Assembly: GCA_914767715.1 (NCBI GenBank)
Contig: OU612065.1
Coordinates: forward strand, 27,902,001 to 27,966,000
Length of the DNA stretch: 64,000 bases
Source of the DNA: Membranipora membranacea
Lineage: Eukaryota > Bryozoa > Gymnolaemata > Cheilostomatida > Membraniporidae
Direction: 5' to 3'
Numbering within the stretch: the stretch's first letter is position 1; the number at the start of each line of letters is the position of its first letter. A program made the translations under genes and the position numbers. Of the stretch, positions 36,125 to 51,100 are shown in pieces. The notes under the pieces were generated by a model. That model did no database searches and was not told the origin of the DNA. It saw nothing but the letters and a program-made list of their open reading frames with translations.

Positions 36125-39100
36125 ATGTCGGACCACTCCACAGGTAAGTTCAAGATGTTCTTTTAAAAAAAGTTAATGTACTTGACCTTAGTGAATTGTC
36201 ATAAGCTGAAAATTCTAGCTAGTGTTACCTTTTGATAGATTGGGTGAGATTACTGAGAATGACCACACTGCTGGCAATATGGATCAAACTTGCTGTATGA
36301 CAAGGCTAGCTATGCTCCACATGCATAGATTAGCATGATTTGATAAAGATGTTGTTGAAAGATTTGGAAGGACGGAGGTTGTTACGCTGCCCCTCCCGCA
36401 CCCTACCCAGCGCGCCCTACCCGGCGCAGCTCTAGAGGCCACTGTTGATCCCGAGAGTAGAGTACCAACAAAGAAAAATGTCCACTGAGACCGCTGGAAT
36501 TTAATAACAGCTCTTAACCTGTAACATCACAGCATCAAAAAACTGTAGTATCCTAGAGGTTGAGGTAGAGGGCATGCAATTCATAATGCTAGCAAACTTG
36601 ATCTAACGATATAAGTCATTAGTTGAACACAGCACAACAAAAGCTACTGTTGGTTTTTCACAACATCACAAAAGGTATAGGACTACTTCCTTATGATTAG
36701 CCCATTTATAGAGCATAATACATGCACTAGCTAAAATCAATATATACCCTCGCATGTTGTTAATAAGCAGAAAGGACTGAGCTAATACATTTGCCTTTGA
36801 ATGACTGTCATGGTTAGATCACTCAGTACTGTCTTTTGGACGTAATCTGGTGCAGAATTTCATTATGAGCAGGATTTCATAATTCATCGCACAGTTTAGT
36901 GATTGAAATTTATTTGGTAAGTTTTGCTCTTGGTCATTCCATATACCAAAAATATTGTCCAACAATATCACAAGGTTATGGTGCTGGTAACGTAATGGTC
37001 ATCATTATAACCATAGGACTGCCGCAGTTACTGATTTTGGCCAAAAATCAGGAACTGCGGCAGTCCTATAACATCTCAATATGCTGTCTCAAAGCAGCTG
37101 ATCGCATGAGCTAGCTTGACGTTGGCCAGGTGTTATTCCCATGTGCTACAGCGACTCATTTATCTATGTTGCACATGCACACAGTCACAATTAAAGTAGG
37201 TTTGATAGGCATATCCATATATATATATGTACATATAAGCCTACCGCTTGATCGCATGATCGCATGATATGTGAAATGTTATTTTATGATGCATTTTTAT
37301 CTAATGAAATTCCACTCAGGTGCATCGCCTCATTGCCGATTAAGTTGGAAAATATTAAGTCATACATACATACATACAAAGTAACAAAATACACCATATT
37401 TTTCGTGATCAGAAATATTGCAGGAAATTTATGAGTTGGTGAATCAGGTAGGCCTGTCAGGAATGAGAACCAACCAAGGAGGTAAGTTTGTGTAGGGATA
37501 CTATCACAACATTACCTGATTTATGGCATTTTGTTCAACCTTCAGGCAAAGTGCTGGACGAGTTGCCTTCATATGTTGCTCTGAAGTCCGTACAGGGGCC
37601 TAATCAGGCACGAGAAGACATCAGGCAGCAAGTTCACAGGCAAAGACGCGGTGCCATGGCTAGTATTAAGTCCAAATTCTCCTACAACAAAGTGTCGCCA
37701 GAGGGCCAGTCAATGCGGGTGAGTGTTGCAGCTAGATGTTTTAGTTGGTCCATGTTTGCAGAAGACCAGCTGATATGTTGTATACCCACTTCAATGTAAA
37801 CAAGGCTGTAAATGAGCTACCATTTCATCGCTGTACTAGGCAGCAGACTTTCAATATAATGGTAGACTGAAAATCTTCAACCTGTTGTCGTAATGTACTG
37901 GTACTGTTAAATTCACTACTTGTTAGTCATCTGGTACATAAGGCCAGCATCGAATGCACAAATCATGCATGACAAGAAGTGATGGAAAAGATACATATAG
38001 ATATGTAAACCACTTTCATTATTTCGCCTTATTTTGTTTTACCAATATAATGTAGATCACCATAATTTCCGCTTTCATATACTTTCATATTGGTTTCATC
38101 TTTTCCTTCCAGTCAAAAATGTATCAGGCCTGTCGAAAAGTTCAGCACATGCTGCCGGTACGGTCATTTGTTTTGTCGGAGCTTTGCTTCATTCCCTGCT
38201 GACTGCTGACTAACAATACACGAATTACCTTGTTTTGCTGTGATTCACCTTTTTTTTATGTTGTTTTGTTTGTTCCCCTTTCTCTTTATATTCATTCTAA
38301 CCATGCACTTAGGAATATGAGGTTCATAGGAAACCCTCCACTAAACATCGCAGGAGGATGAGCTCAATGACAACTGATGAAGCTTTAATGGTAATTTGTA
38401 TGTCCAACATTTAATACCTTTTCACAGAATGGATGCATCACTAGATTGTTTTCATTATGTTTATTCTTGATGTATAACCTGACCTCATTTTGTATATTTT
38501 CTCATGGCTGAAACCCTTGCTCATGAGTCATTAAATATCAGTGTACATATTTAGACATTACAATCTCCTACGTTTCAGTGCTCACTGCTCAGTGGCTCTG
38601 ATCCTACTCCCTCAGTGACCAGTGTATACTCGACCTGGGCTTCTCCTTGCTGCGCTCAGTTGGGCCTGCCTGTTAAAAATGCATGACCTTTTATTGATAG
38701 TGTACATGTATTATGCTTAGTATCAAGATTTCTTTTGCTATGATCATAACCTAACAGCTTTCTCAAATCTGGTAATGTAATCTTTGTATCTGCATAATAT
38801 CTGCGATAGCCACTAACATACTGCTTCAAAACGCAAAGAAAAATCTATCTGTGTCTACTTGCTGCAGTTTTGTTTCTCCTTTGTCTGTATCCTACCTGCT
38901 TCAATTAGTTTAAGTTGCGGCCTCATGTCAACTCTTTGTTGTACTATATAGATGATGTCACTGCGGAATGCCGGTAATCAGCAGAATGAGATCAACCTGT
39001 CAGATTTGGGATTTGAGGTCTGTGATACTGAAGAGGAACAGCTTCAGCAGTTGAAGAGACTGAGAGACATGCCTTGTCCTATTGCTGTCAAACGCATGTT

Positions 39101-42100
39101 AAGGTTAGGCCAGGGGAAACATTCAATGCAGAGCCTGAAATATTCAAGTAAACACTCGTGTTGTGAGAAGTTAAACTGAGTGAGTCTAGGTTTCAGTCAC
39201 TGAATTAGATTCTTCTCTTAGAATGGAAATAGTATCATAGCGTTATACGGTTAGGACACTTAACACAGGGACCCATCTGACTGTTATCTGATTGGCTGTC
39301 CCTAGTAGCATGAATAATAAGCCTGAGAAATTGTCTTGTTTACAAAATTGCAAACAGTAATTATAGCCGATACAGTGTCAATGATTAGGGCATTTCTAGA
39401 TTGCTACTAGGGACTGGCTATTTTTGCAAGCCCTTTGTTTTGCAAAAGAAAGCTAATGATGCTATTCCAGATATGGATTTCAATGGTTTCAGTGTTAAAT
39501 ACTTGCAATAAGAATTCGGTATCATAATCTTGGCCCTTTTTATTTTCAGCAGTGACTTATAGAGTTCAATGTATACCATAGCTAGCGTAAGCACGGCATA
39601 GAGACATAGTCATTATGTAGGCCCAAGAATTTGAATAGAGTTGAAATTTACATATTCAATAAGTCTATATGTATACTTTGGTCTGCTTTATTTTTCTTTG
39701 TTTTGGTTACCATTCACAGTAATCAATGCCTCATACAATCAATATCCTACTTCTATCAACTGCTGTATAAATAATGATATTAAATAGCTCACTATTGTTT
39801 GAGAGAAATTAATGAAAAGCAAATCAGTGATGTGACATCTTAAATAACTCCAAGAATTCTCAAGCTGACCAAACAGTCAGATTTTCACTTGAAAACTGAA
39901 TTATTCATAATCTGTAAATCAAATTCATGTAGCTTAAATCTTCTTAATCCTTATTTAACCCCCCCCCCCCCCACGAATTTTCATACCTTGGCTGGTCCTA
40001 GAAAACTGCATCTGTACCCATGGGCTGAGATTGAGCTGAAACCTCAAAAACATCTTTCGGGAAATGAACCCGGTTCTCTTGATCTGCAGCCTTAGATGCT
40101 AACCGAGTATGCTCGTTGCTCGCCGTACTTCAAGCTATTTGAGCTCAGTGGGTAATGGGTATATGGAGGCATTACCATGGTTGGACAGCTCCCAAATCCG
40201 CTCATCTTGACCCGATGGAAACACAGTGATAGTCAGTATGAAGAAAGGAAGAACTGGGTTAATGTAAAGCCATCTCATAAAGGGCAAATAAAGCGGGCTC
40301 GCTATGTCTGAACAGTATCGCTTACGTCCTGCCCCCCCCCCCCCCCCGCGCAAGTACACACAGTAGGTGGATCAGATTAGAAGAGGATTTTAGATAAGTT
40401 TGTAATATTTCATCATTCTGTCTATCAGCCTATGGGTTCACTAATGGTATTATCAATTTCCTCACCAAAAACTTGCCACTAGCGCTATTTTCCTGCTTTG
40501 TTTCAGAAAAGAGTACTCTAGGTAAGGGAGAGGATGCATTGCTGAACAAGGGTTTTAGATTTTCCCCTCGCGTCTAGTTTACCAATGGTGATTTGCTTTT
40601 CAAGCCACCGCTTTTATCAACAAAATAATTCTGCATGCATTCGATAGTGAATGAGTAGTGCCCAATGATGGCTGCAGCTGTATTCTGTAAATCATCTTGG
40701 ATTTGATAAGATACTCTAGCTGTATAAAATGATACTCCGCAATCAGCGGCAGCTTTGTAAATTATGTTATCACTCGACCATGATTGACTAGTTTTGCTCA
40801 TGGACTACAAACAAATTTCAAGGTAGTGTTATGATTTCATTATCCTGTGGAAGATATTACGGTCATACCCCGTTTAATTGGGCAGAGCAGCCTGTTTCCA
40901 GATCAGGTGGAATTTTGTTTCCTCAATATCCCTGTCCTTGCAACTCAAAACATTTTGCTAGAGCTAATATCGAGCTAAAGTAGCTCCAGCATTCAATTGC
41001 TAATACAGTGATGATAGTTATAGTGATCTTGTTAGGATGTTGACAATGTCACTCAAGGTAAAACATAATAGACAGTTTTCTGAGCTCTGATTAAGGCCTT
41101 AATTCGGAGTTGTCCTCTCTCCAGTTTGGTACTTTTAACCCACGCCGCATAGGAAAAACGTGCTGAAAAGAGGGTTATCTTGAAAACCACTTATAATAGG
41201 ATAAAAATTATTTTTGATTCAGAATCTGCAACATTGAAAACTCATATGGACTTAGTTTGGGAAATAATTTTAGTAATTGGATAGTCAATTATAGCATTTT
41301 CTGCCTGTTTTGCGGACAATTTGGCAGAAATTTTCATGAGTTTCGTCACTAAAATTAAGATTTATCAACATTTAAGCCTCCAATGATTTGGAAACCATGT
41401 CTTAGAGGGTTTTCAATGGTGCAGACTCTGAATCAAAAATCATTTTTATCCTATCATAAGCGGTTTTCAAGATAACCCTCTTTCAGCAGGTTTTTCCTAT
41501 GCGGTGTGGGTTAAAAGTACCAAACTGGAGAGAGGACAACTCCCAATCGAGGCATAAATAAGAGCTCAGAAAACTGTCTATATAAGGCTCAAAGCACATA
41601 TTTTTTTTGCAGAACAAGGCTCATGAGCCAAGAAGTCAAGATGATGAGTGGATTCAAGGGATGGAAGGCTCGACAAAAAATGGTAAAGTAATGTAATTTA
41701 CGATGCTATGTATTTATTATTTACGCTCCTCTGATATCATATGTCCCAACTACCTAAACAAGAGTTCCGAGGCGGAACTTTTCTGAATTCCAAACCTTTG
41801 AGCCACATCTAGGTGCAAGCAAAGCCCATTTGTGTAACCAATGATTTTCATAATCAAGGATTTTCTTGTTCTCAATGCTAAATAACGCCAAACAAAAATA
41901 ATCTGTGGAGTACTGCTTAAATGTTTCATGGCTTTTCTTCACACTTATCAGCTTCTGAATGAATCTGGTCTATTTGAGATTTTTCAAATTTTGTTTGCAA
42001 GATAGTACCCAGGCAGCATGCTCTTTTTAATATTCTGATATGATAGTTACACCTCAATTTTACCAGACTAGACATTCACTATGTTTCCATATGTTGACAT

Positions 42101-45100
42101 GATGTCGGTTTTAGGCCCAATCGATACATGGGATTAGCATTTAGGTTAACTTGCGAACGCATATGTACTCATTTCTTCATCCGAAGGCAGATATCGTTTT
42201 CATTCGCAACAAATGTTTAAGCAGCGTAGATGAATGGGTAGCTTGCATGGAACAATAGAGCTCGGAGACAATAGAGCTTCTATTGAAACAACAAAACAAC
42301 AGAGCTCTGCCTTAGTAGAGCTCTTTTCATGTTTTTTCATCATGGAAATCGCTAGCATTCATCATTCGACATGGTAGTGGTCCACCCATTCGAAGCATGG
42401 AACCAGAGTGATATGCCAAATAAAGCACCTGAGAGCCATTTATTTTTGTTGAGCAGCAGCATTTATTTCATACATAATTTGGTTTGATACGTCTGATATG
42501 TTATTGTTCAGACCAGGTCAAAGCTTTATCATAATCCCGATACTACAGAAAGGTGGTCAACTTTTATTAAAATTTAGGTATTGTTGCTCAATGCCCGGTA
42601 ATGAGAAAGCTGATGGGTATGAGTTAGATCCAATTTGCCTGCATTTCGATTTTCAAGGCCCTCTATTCCGAGGGTGTGCTATCGGTGACTTAAGGGGGAC
42701 TAACTCTGCATTCAGGCAAGCTGATCAGGCTATATCTAGGATCAGGGTTGCCAACACCACGATTTTAGTCATGGAACACAATTTTAGGTAGCCAACAGAC
42801 TTTTACTCAGACTTTTGGGTGAACACATTCCACGACTTTAGCAATAAATGTGAGTTATCTCCTCCTTTTTTGCCTTGCACTAAGATTTTTGTTTGGGAAT
42901 TCCCTACAGCAGGGGCTTACAGCAGGGGCTCTGCTTACAGTGAGGCCTAGTTCTACGAATTGTAAACAAACATCTGAGGCTGTGAAATATGATACACGCC
43001 TAACTTATTTAGTATCTAAGACTATCTATGATGACCTTTGAAGTTATTGTGTGCAAGCGGCTAACTATTCAGCAATGCCCTAACCATTCAGCAATGCCGC
43101 CTTATTATATTTGCTCGATTCAAAACGGTATGTGGTTTCGAATCAAAACATGTCTATCGGTTCATGCGGATGTTGACTTAAAGGCTATTCCCATATATCG
43201 ATCAGGCTTAAAACTGGTGTCAAATCGATATATGGAAACATGGTGATTGTCCACTTCGAACACTCATAGCCATAATAGAATCACGAACATAGACTATGCT
43301 CACCTGGCCAACTGGCACTACTTGGTTCTCTTCTCTACATCACTGATATTACATTCTTTTTCTCAAGCTGGCATAAAGTTCTAAATTGTTTTGGCGAGTA
43401 CTTGTTTTGTTACATTTTTAATTTGTTACCAAACTTGTTTTCAGGAGAGAAAGCGGTGTGCTCTAGCCTTTAAAAACTTCTCATACAAGATTGAGCTATG
43501 GCAAGGGAGCTTCAAAGAGATCGAAGGTAAGATGTCCATTTAAAGTGGCACCTTGTAGCTAGATTCTGACACCAGTCAATCGTCTCATGGTCACCTCAGA
43601 TTGCTCTTTTTGCTGAATACATTGTTCATCAATTTTATTATGATCGGATATAATAAGAAAATGTAATAACCTAAAGATATACCCAAACATATATGTCAAC
43701 GGTATCGATCATTCATTTACTCATGTTTTGTAGGCCATTTTGGTACTGGAGTACTGTCATATTTTGTCTTCTTGAAGTGGTTGTTTCAGCTGAACTGCGC
43801 TATATTTTGTCTGGTGTTTCTGTTCATTGTTGTACCACAGCTTGCTATGAGCGCGGGATCCAGCTCTACCTATACAGAACCCTGCTTGAGCTGTAAGTAC
43901 TCTTACAACAGAACAGTGCACAGCATAGACTATGGTGCACAGTATGGATTGAGGGTTAGATTGATGATTGGTTGGCTGGATTGACACAAGGATGGATGGA
44001 TTATATTATTTGTCCTGAGTAGATTTTAACTGTAATATAGGTCTTGAGCAAACTGTTCCGTAAAAAGCTACTTTAGAATGCTGAAAAAAATCCCATAATG
44101 CATCGAGGTTTACCTGAGCATCGGCAAACTCGGGTGGTCAATTTGGAGGTAGTTTATAATTTAGGTATCAATGGTTAAATCCCACAGCCTAATCTTACTA
44201 CTGTCTGCCAAATATAAAGCCATGATAATATTAATAATATCAAGAGGTCTTAGATGACTGTTCTACCCAACTCCCTTGTATGCACCTCCTTGATGCAATA
44301 AACTACACGTATATAGGCTAGTTGTGGACTGTGTAAAGAGCTTTGATAGCGCATTTGATTGTAGTATTACTATCAAGCGAGAAGTCCTGAGTTTGATGCC
44401 TGCTCTCAACTCGTGGGATTTTTCCTGGCTTCTTACTACCCAAGAAAAACCACAACATTCCGAACAACATCCACCAATCGAAAATACCCAATAACATGTG
44501 TCTCAAACTCATTACCCACATTACCTCAACAATACAGACAGCACTTCAGTGTGGATTATTCTCCAGAATTTCGCAGGTCTGTCCAGTGATCAAATCCACC
44601 TCCTGTAAACTCCCGAATCTCCTGAAAACTTCCAGGGACTCTGAAACACCTTCAGCCCAATTACTTGTAGAGAGATTATTATGCACCGCCATAGTAATAA
44701 CGCTGAATGCTAGATTCTTGGATGATCATTATATAAATAAATAGAAAACAAATTTTCATTTGCTCTTGAAATTCAAGTTAGGTTTTTCTTGGATGGCTTA
44801 TATTTTGGCCTGATACTAGGATACCTGGGTAACCATTCAATTATAATCAAATATTGCTTGAGAAATGCAGTTTTAGACGATCTTTGAAGGTAATTGATAA
44901 AAAATTCCGCTTGAGGGTGCCCTCCATTAACACTCTCCTTCCTAGGAAAAGAATCTCCGGATATATCTAACAACTTGCCAAGCATGAAGGGTTCTATCAT
45001 TATATATCAAAAAGATTGTCTCGCGCTTTTGTCCTCTAGAGGGTATGTACTATGTACTGAGCTCTGCATACTTTTCTGCATACTTTTCTGCGTGCTGTGT

Positions 45101-48100
45101 TACACAGCATACAGCACAACTCATTACACAATGTACAGTACAACTTACTGCACAAAGAGCGGCTCAATGTACTGCAACAGGTATAGCATAACATGCCTAA
45201 CCCTTAGGAGTTAGAAATACGATCGTTTGATTAGACTTCAGCTTTTAGTTTTTTCTTAGGGTGGTCATGCTGCTTTATAAGCTAGTGATACATATGACTT
45301 CTGATTTTGAACAGAGATGTTAACTGCAGAAACTTTAGCAATCCAAAAAACAATGTGTTTTTTCTCACCTATTGACCATGTTTATTGTTGTAGCGAATTC
45401 ATCGATATACCAGAATCTTGAATATTATGGAGATATTGTGCCAAACTGTTCTGATATGTACCAAGATTTCATCAATACAACATCTGGTACAGTCAATGGC
45501 ACTTATGATGTCGTAAGCTACATTGCTGACTTCTTCCAAGGAACTGTAAGTGCATTTCCGATCTTACTATTAAGATTGACTTGACAGACATTTATCCTAG
45601 CTATCATTGGCACTCTGAAGCAAAAGAATTTATGAAAGCTGAACAAAATTATGATTCTTCCACCAACAGGTCGAAATATAATAATGGAAACGAGATTGCA
45701 TCTTCAGTCGTGACATTGTGATTTGTATGGCGTGACGTAGACAAAGTTAGATTTGCATAATCTAGGTGTTGAGATCTTTCCAATGATATTTTAAAAAAAT
45801 TAATATGCTGATGCCTGTTACTATACTATAAATATAGATAGAATAGAAATGAATTATCATTATGGTGCTGATAATTAAGACTCGGGTCACCTTCATATAT
45901 AAGATATTCATGTGGGCATTAAATGGTGATATGGTAACAATGATACCCGTTATCCATGCACCGTGGATAATTTGAAATACAAATATATTTTTACTGCATA
46001 ATCCTAAAAGATATACAATTTGTGATTTCGATCATTTATCTGACTTTTGCATGATTTGATAAATTTATTAATATAATGGTTCTAGCATCTCATTCTTGAT
46101 ATTTCTTTATCTAGGGCTTTATGGAGAACACAGTGTTGTTTTATGGCTACTATTCAAGCACTGACCTGAATGTGAATCTAGGAGTTATCTCGACGTACAA
46201 TCTACCGCTCGCTTATATCGTTGTCACAGCCATCTACCTTCTTATCAGTCTTATCATGATGGTTAGACAGTGAGTAATCACTTTTACAAGAATCAAACCA
46301 TAGGAGCTGATAACTATATCAGTTAAGTCAGATTTTAGCTTGTTCAAATCACTACAGTTTATCGATTTGACAGTAAAAGGGTGTCTTAGTGCAGAATTGT
46401 GAATAGACTTGTTATGAATCATATGGGCATGGCTGTCTTCCCCTATTAAAGATTAGAGGGTATCCTAACCTCTCAATAACTGCATATCGGGTTGGCAATC
46501 TGAGCAAATGCTGACGCTGATCTATTCTGAAGTCAAATATGACTTGTTTTACAATTTCAGATCTGCACAAGGATTCAAAGAGTCCATAATATCAGGAGAG
46601 GATAAATACTACCAGTACTGTAACAAAGCATTCGGTACCTGGGATTACGCTCTGAGCGATGGCAAGAATGTCACCCTAAAAAAGAAGAGCATTTTGAAGG
46701 AAATTATTGTAAGCTGATGATATTTTACTTGTATTGGTGTTTTATTATTATTCCCTTTCTTACTCACAATCAGATATAAGCACAGTTTGGTTATAACGCA
46801 TATTAGGGCGTGCTCTCATGTTACTCGTAAGTCTCTAGTGAAGGACAGTCCCAGACAACTATAAGTATAGTATAGTATTGTTATTATAAGGAATAAAGTA
46901 TCACAGGTGAGTGACAGGTGCCCCTCAACTCAATGCCTTGCTCCGTAAAAGAAATCATTTATATAATATAAATTCATTTTCACTTATGACAGCATGACTT
47001 GCATGAACAGAAGGACACAGAGAGACGACAACTGAGGACAACAAAACAATGGTGTGGATTGTGGACGCTGAGAGTCATCATCAACCTTTTTGTACTAGGA
47101 GCACTTGGTGGATCAGGCTTTCTTATCTACTATGTCACCTCCATAACATCTCAGGTGAGTCTTATCAAGTACAGGATGTCATATTTCTGTATAGGGATTT
47201 TTCTCGTTTTACTATCGTACCGTCACTAGTTTACTTACTTACTTAGTTCTTTCTTCTCAATTTATCCTCATCACCCAAACTAACGGGCGGGCGGGCATAA
47301 ATAATGTATTAGGTTAGGAGTTAAGTGGTTTGTGTCGCTAGCGTGCCATTGACGTTCGGAGTCATTCCAGATTGTAGATTCCGTAAAGTAAAGATATACA
47401 AGCAAATAGTCAGGGACCATGTAGTTGATTGTCACGGGTCAGCAATCATACTGGAATTGGGGCTACTCTACTGGAATAATATGTATTCGGTTATTTTTCT
47501 TATATCTGCTTGAATTTCTAATCAGATAATGATATTAGAATTCTAGGCCCTACACCCTGATGGTCATGGCAGTACATAGAACATGATTTCTTCTTAAATT
47601 TCATAAAGGTCAATTGAACTTGAGCTATACATTATTTAAATTGTCAAACAAATAGACAAAACACACAATATGGTCAAATCAAGCTTTCTGCAGGACGCTG
47701 GAACATTAACGATAATCAGAGTCGTTTGCACTGGTATGAAAAATACAATAACTTCTATGCTTCTTGGTTTGATCTAACACATCTGATAAAGTATGGGTAC
47801 CCATGGTTCAGTGGTTCAGACACATCGTATTGTTATATACTGTCATGGTCATAACGCAATGACATAGTAAGTTGCTAAAATATGATTCAACATCAACAGG
47901 GAAATTGTTCGGTTAAAAAAGGCCTTTTTGAACATATTTAATATGATGAAAAATTCAATAACTCTTTATACATAAGGATAAGGAAAACGAGCATTCTCAA
48001 TGCCGTGTGAAATTTGGGGGGGGGGGGGGGAGAATCAGTATATCAGTAAAAATTGACTTATGGCCCTTTCTTGGAGTGCCCTGCCCATTGATCGAGAGGT

Positions 48101-51100
48101 TTCAGTGCCAACCATTAATTCTGTAATGCATATTATTCCATTGTTTTCAGACCATCAATACCAATGAAGAATATCAAACCTGGCATGTAGCATTACAGCT
48201 CCTCATCGAGTTTTCACCATCTCTAAGTATAACATTCCTCAATATCCTAGTTCCGATGGCGTTTGAGAAGGTAGTTAGGGGGGAAGACTACACGCCCGGA
48301 GTGGAAATCCAGCTCACACTCATCAGGTTGGTTAACAGCATGAGTCCAGATAATGGCCATATGAAAATATCCATGATATGATAGTTTGTTTACAAAACAT
48401 GTCTAGAAAGGGAAAACACTTCAACATCACAGTCATTCACACTCATGGAAAATGTTTGTTTTAACTATCCCTTCGCTCTTATTTTAGGACCGTGTTTCTG
48501 CGACTCGCTTCTCTTGGGATTCTGTTCTTCACTCTGTACTCTGAGATAAATTGCTCTAGTAAAGATGAGTGTAATGTGGGCATTGTCGATATTTGTTTGC
48601 CCCTTCGCTGCTGGGAGACCGGTATCGGTCAGCAACTATATAAACTTGTCATTATGGATTTCCTGGTCAATCTAGGCATCACAATATTCGTTGAATTTCC
48701 CCGAAAGTGAGTGAAAATTTGAATTTGTGACTCAAATCAACATGTATGTGAAACTAACAGTGGTGAATTAATCCATGGGACTCTTATGGCTCTCATGGCA
48801 TTCTTATTTTAATAATCACAGCACAGAAGAAGTACAATGGATTGAGGGCCCTCCCTTTCACTACCATATTTGACGCATTATTGTCAAAAGGACTTCTAAA
48901 TTTGCTGTCATAATTGAATAATCATCCTTTCCATTTTCAGAATCATTGTTAGCAAATGCGACTGCAAGCTTTCGAAGATTATAGGATATCAGCAGTTTGT
49001 GATTCCTAAGAATGTCCTCAACTTGGTATATTCTCAAACTCTGTGCTGGTAAGAAAAAGTAGTTTGCCCTTTTAATGTAATCAGGTGACCTGTTAATATC
49101 CCCTTAGTTTTTACACGCGCCCCCAAATATGCTATCTGGTCTCAGATGACATTGCCAAATCAGGCTATGGATGAACCTTTTGGATGACCATGTTTGAGTT
49201 GAGAAGGATCTCAGCATACTCCATTGTCAATTTTCTTTTTCAGTTTTATTTAGGCTAAGCTTTAGCACTTCAGCAGTTGGAGCACTTAGACTTATTATAT
49301 ATGTATCCATGATATGTTTTGCTGCCGCTGTATCAGTGTACTGCAGATATGTTGTAATGGTATAATAAGACACCTCAATTGTCCATTGATGTCAGTGACA
49401 GCTTTAGCCGTTAGATCCAAGAATTGAACTGTTATTTTAGTTTTGCCACAGTATATTTAGAATAAGCACAAACTGTTTCATTTAGTTAGTTGCAGATACC
49501 TCTACTTTCCAACTTTGCGCCAAGTACTAGTCCATTGAGGGCTTCTAATCTAACTCATTCTTTGTTATGCTTCATGTACATGTTTTTGGTATATTAGGTT
49601 GGGAGCATTCTTCAGTCCACTCATTCCTGCCATCTGTGTTGCTAAACTCTTCATATTTTTCTATACAAAGAAGGTGAGCTATATTATGTTATATATATAT
49701 ATATCTACACTAATCTGTATGTGGAGATAATTAGTACCTGTATATTTGTTAGAATTGTCTTGATTGTTTTGCTAATATGTGGTCAAGTTTGAATGACCGT
49801 GTTTGGGATATGAATTATCTCAGCATATTCCCTCATCAATGTTTTTTCCAACCATGTTTACTAGGTTTTGCTGACGCTGTTACAGTGTAATGATGCTATA
49901 TTGTAACGATATAGTAAGACAACTCTCTTGTTCATGTTAATGGTGTTAGTGACAGCAGGAAATGTCCCAAACCCCCTGGTGATAGCCTTAGCCATTAGAA
50001 AAAGAGATTTTAAACAGGCATTTAAGGCTTGCCCATAGACTTAATAATTATTATTAAGTCTATGGGTTTGCAGCAGTATATTCAGAATAAACAAAATCTG
50101 TTGCTTTTACTTTTTTGCAGATATCTCTACTTTCGAACTTTGTGCCAAATACTCGTCCGTTTAGGGCTTCTAAGTCTAACTCATTCTTTGTGATGGTTTT
50201 GCTGTTATCATATGTTCTATGCTGCCTTGTCATCGTCTACGTGATAGCTATGTGAGTAACTGCTGCTGTAAAGTATCCTCTCTTTATACTTTAACTTCAA
50301 ACAAAGAATAAGAAATCGTTATTGTGTATGCTAGCCTCTATTAGTGTCTTTTCAGGGAGCAAGGCACTCGTTTCAACTTAAACCATAAGCTGTTTTATTT
50401 TATGTTATTCAGCGCAACACCATCTAGAGGCTGTGGACCATTCAGACCGTATAAAGTAATGTATGAATCTATATTGGCTACTATTTGCGAATGGCCCACA
50501 CAGTTTCAGCAGTTCCTAACATATACCACCTCGTTCGCTTCCAGCATCCTCATAGTTATTGCTCTCAGGTTGGTTGGATTTATATAATCCCATCATTGTA
50601 TGTGGGTAACATGTTTATGTATTACTTTCCTTTCTCTTGGCATCTTGCATTTTTTGTGCGAAAACTCTGCAGCGAAGTCTTTGAAACATTTTTGTTCACA
50701 TGTTAGAATGAGTTTTTGCATTGCAAGGCAAATACCCATTGACAAATTGGCCAATAATGAATCTTCTAATTATAATCTTCGTATTTTTTTATAAATTTAG
50801 ATTATCTATGACCACTAAAAATTTCAATTGAAGCAGTGACATGTGGAACAGTTCAATTTCATGCAATAGCAAGCAGTATAGAAATTAGCATTGGGAATTT
50901 ACAGGCATTCAATGTCATTAAATCAAATCCTAATACCGATAAATCTCTGGGTGTACATTACACATTTGTCATGCATGCCCCGTAGCTGTATTCGCCAACT
51001 ATCAAACCAAACAACCAGCTAGGCTTATGAGAATATCAGCGTCCAACCATGATACTGACTCCCTCCCCCCCCCCCCCCACCTTCGATGTTGAGTTCGCTG

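Larger units (their letters stand above)
49180..50205 (+). repeat. Tandem duplication of a TMC intron-exon segment
   Basis: Copy 1 (about 49180-49575) and copy 2 (about 49780-50205) match in order through the shared TCTCAGCATA region, GTGACAGC, TAGCC(G/A)TTAGA, (TTGC)CACAGTATATT and TTGCAGATA(C/T)CTCTACTTTC. Copy 2 contains the working exon 50121-50251. Copy 1 contains its remnant at 49496-49575. Confidence 0.85.

Noticed and set aside
42498-42791. 97-codon frame in a TMC intron
   Set aside because: No flanking splice sites in phase with TMC, no family match, and it lies between two TMC exons that join in frame without it.
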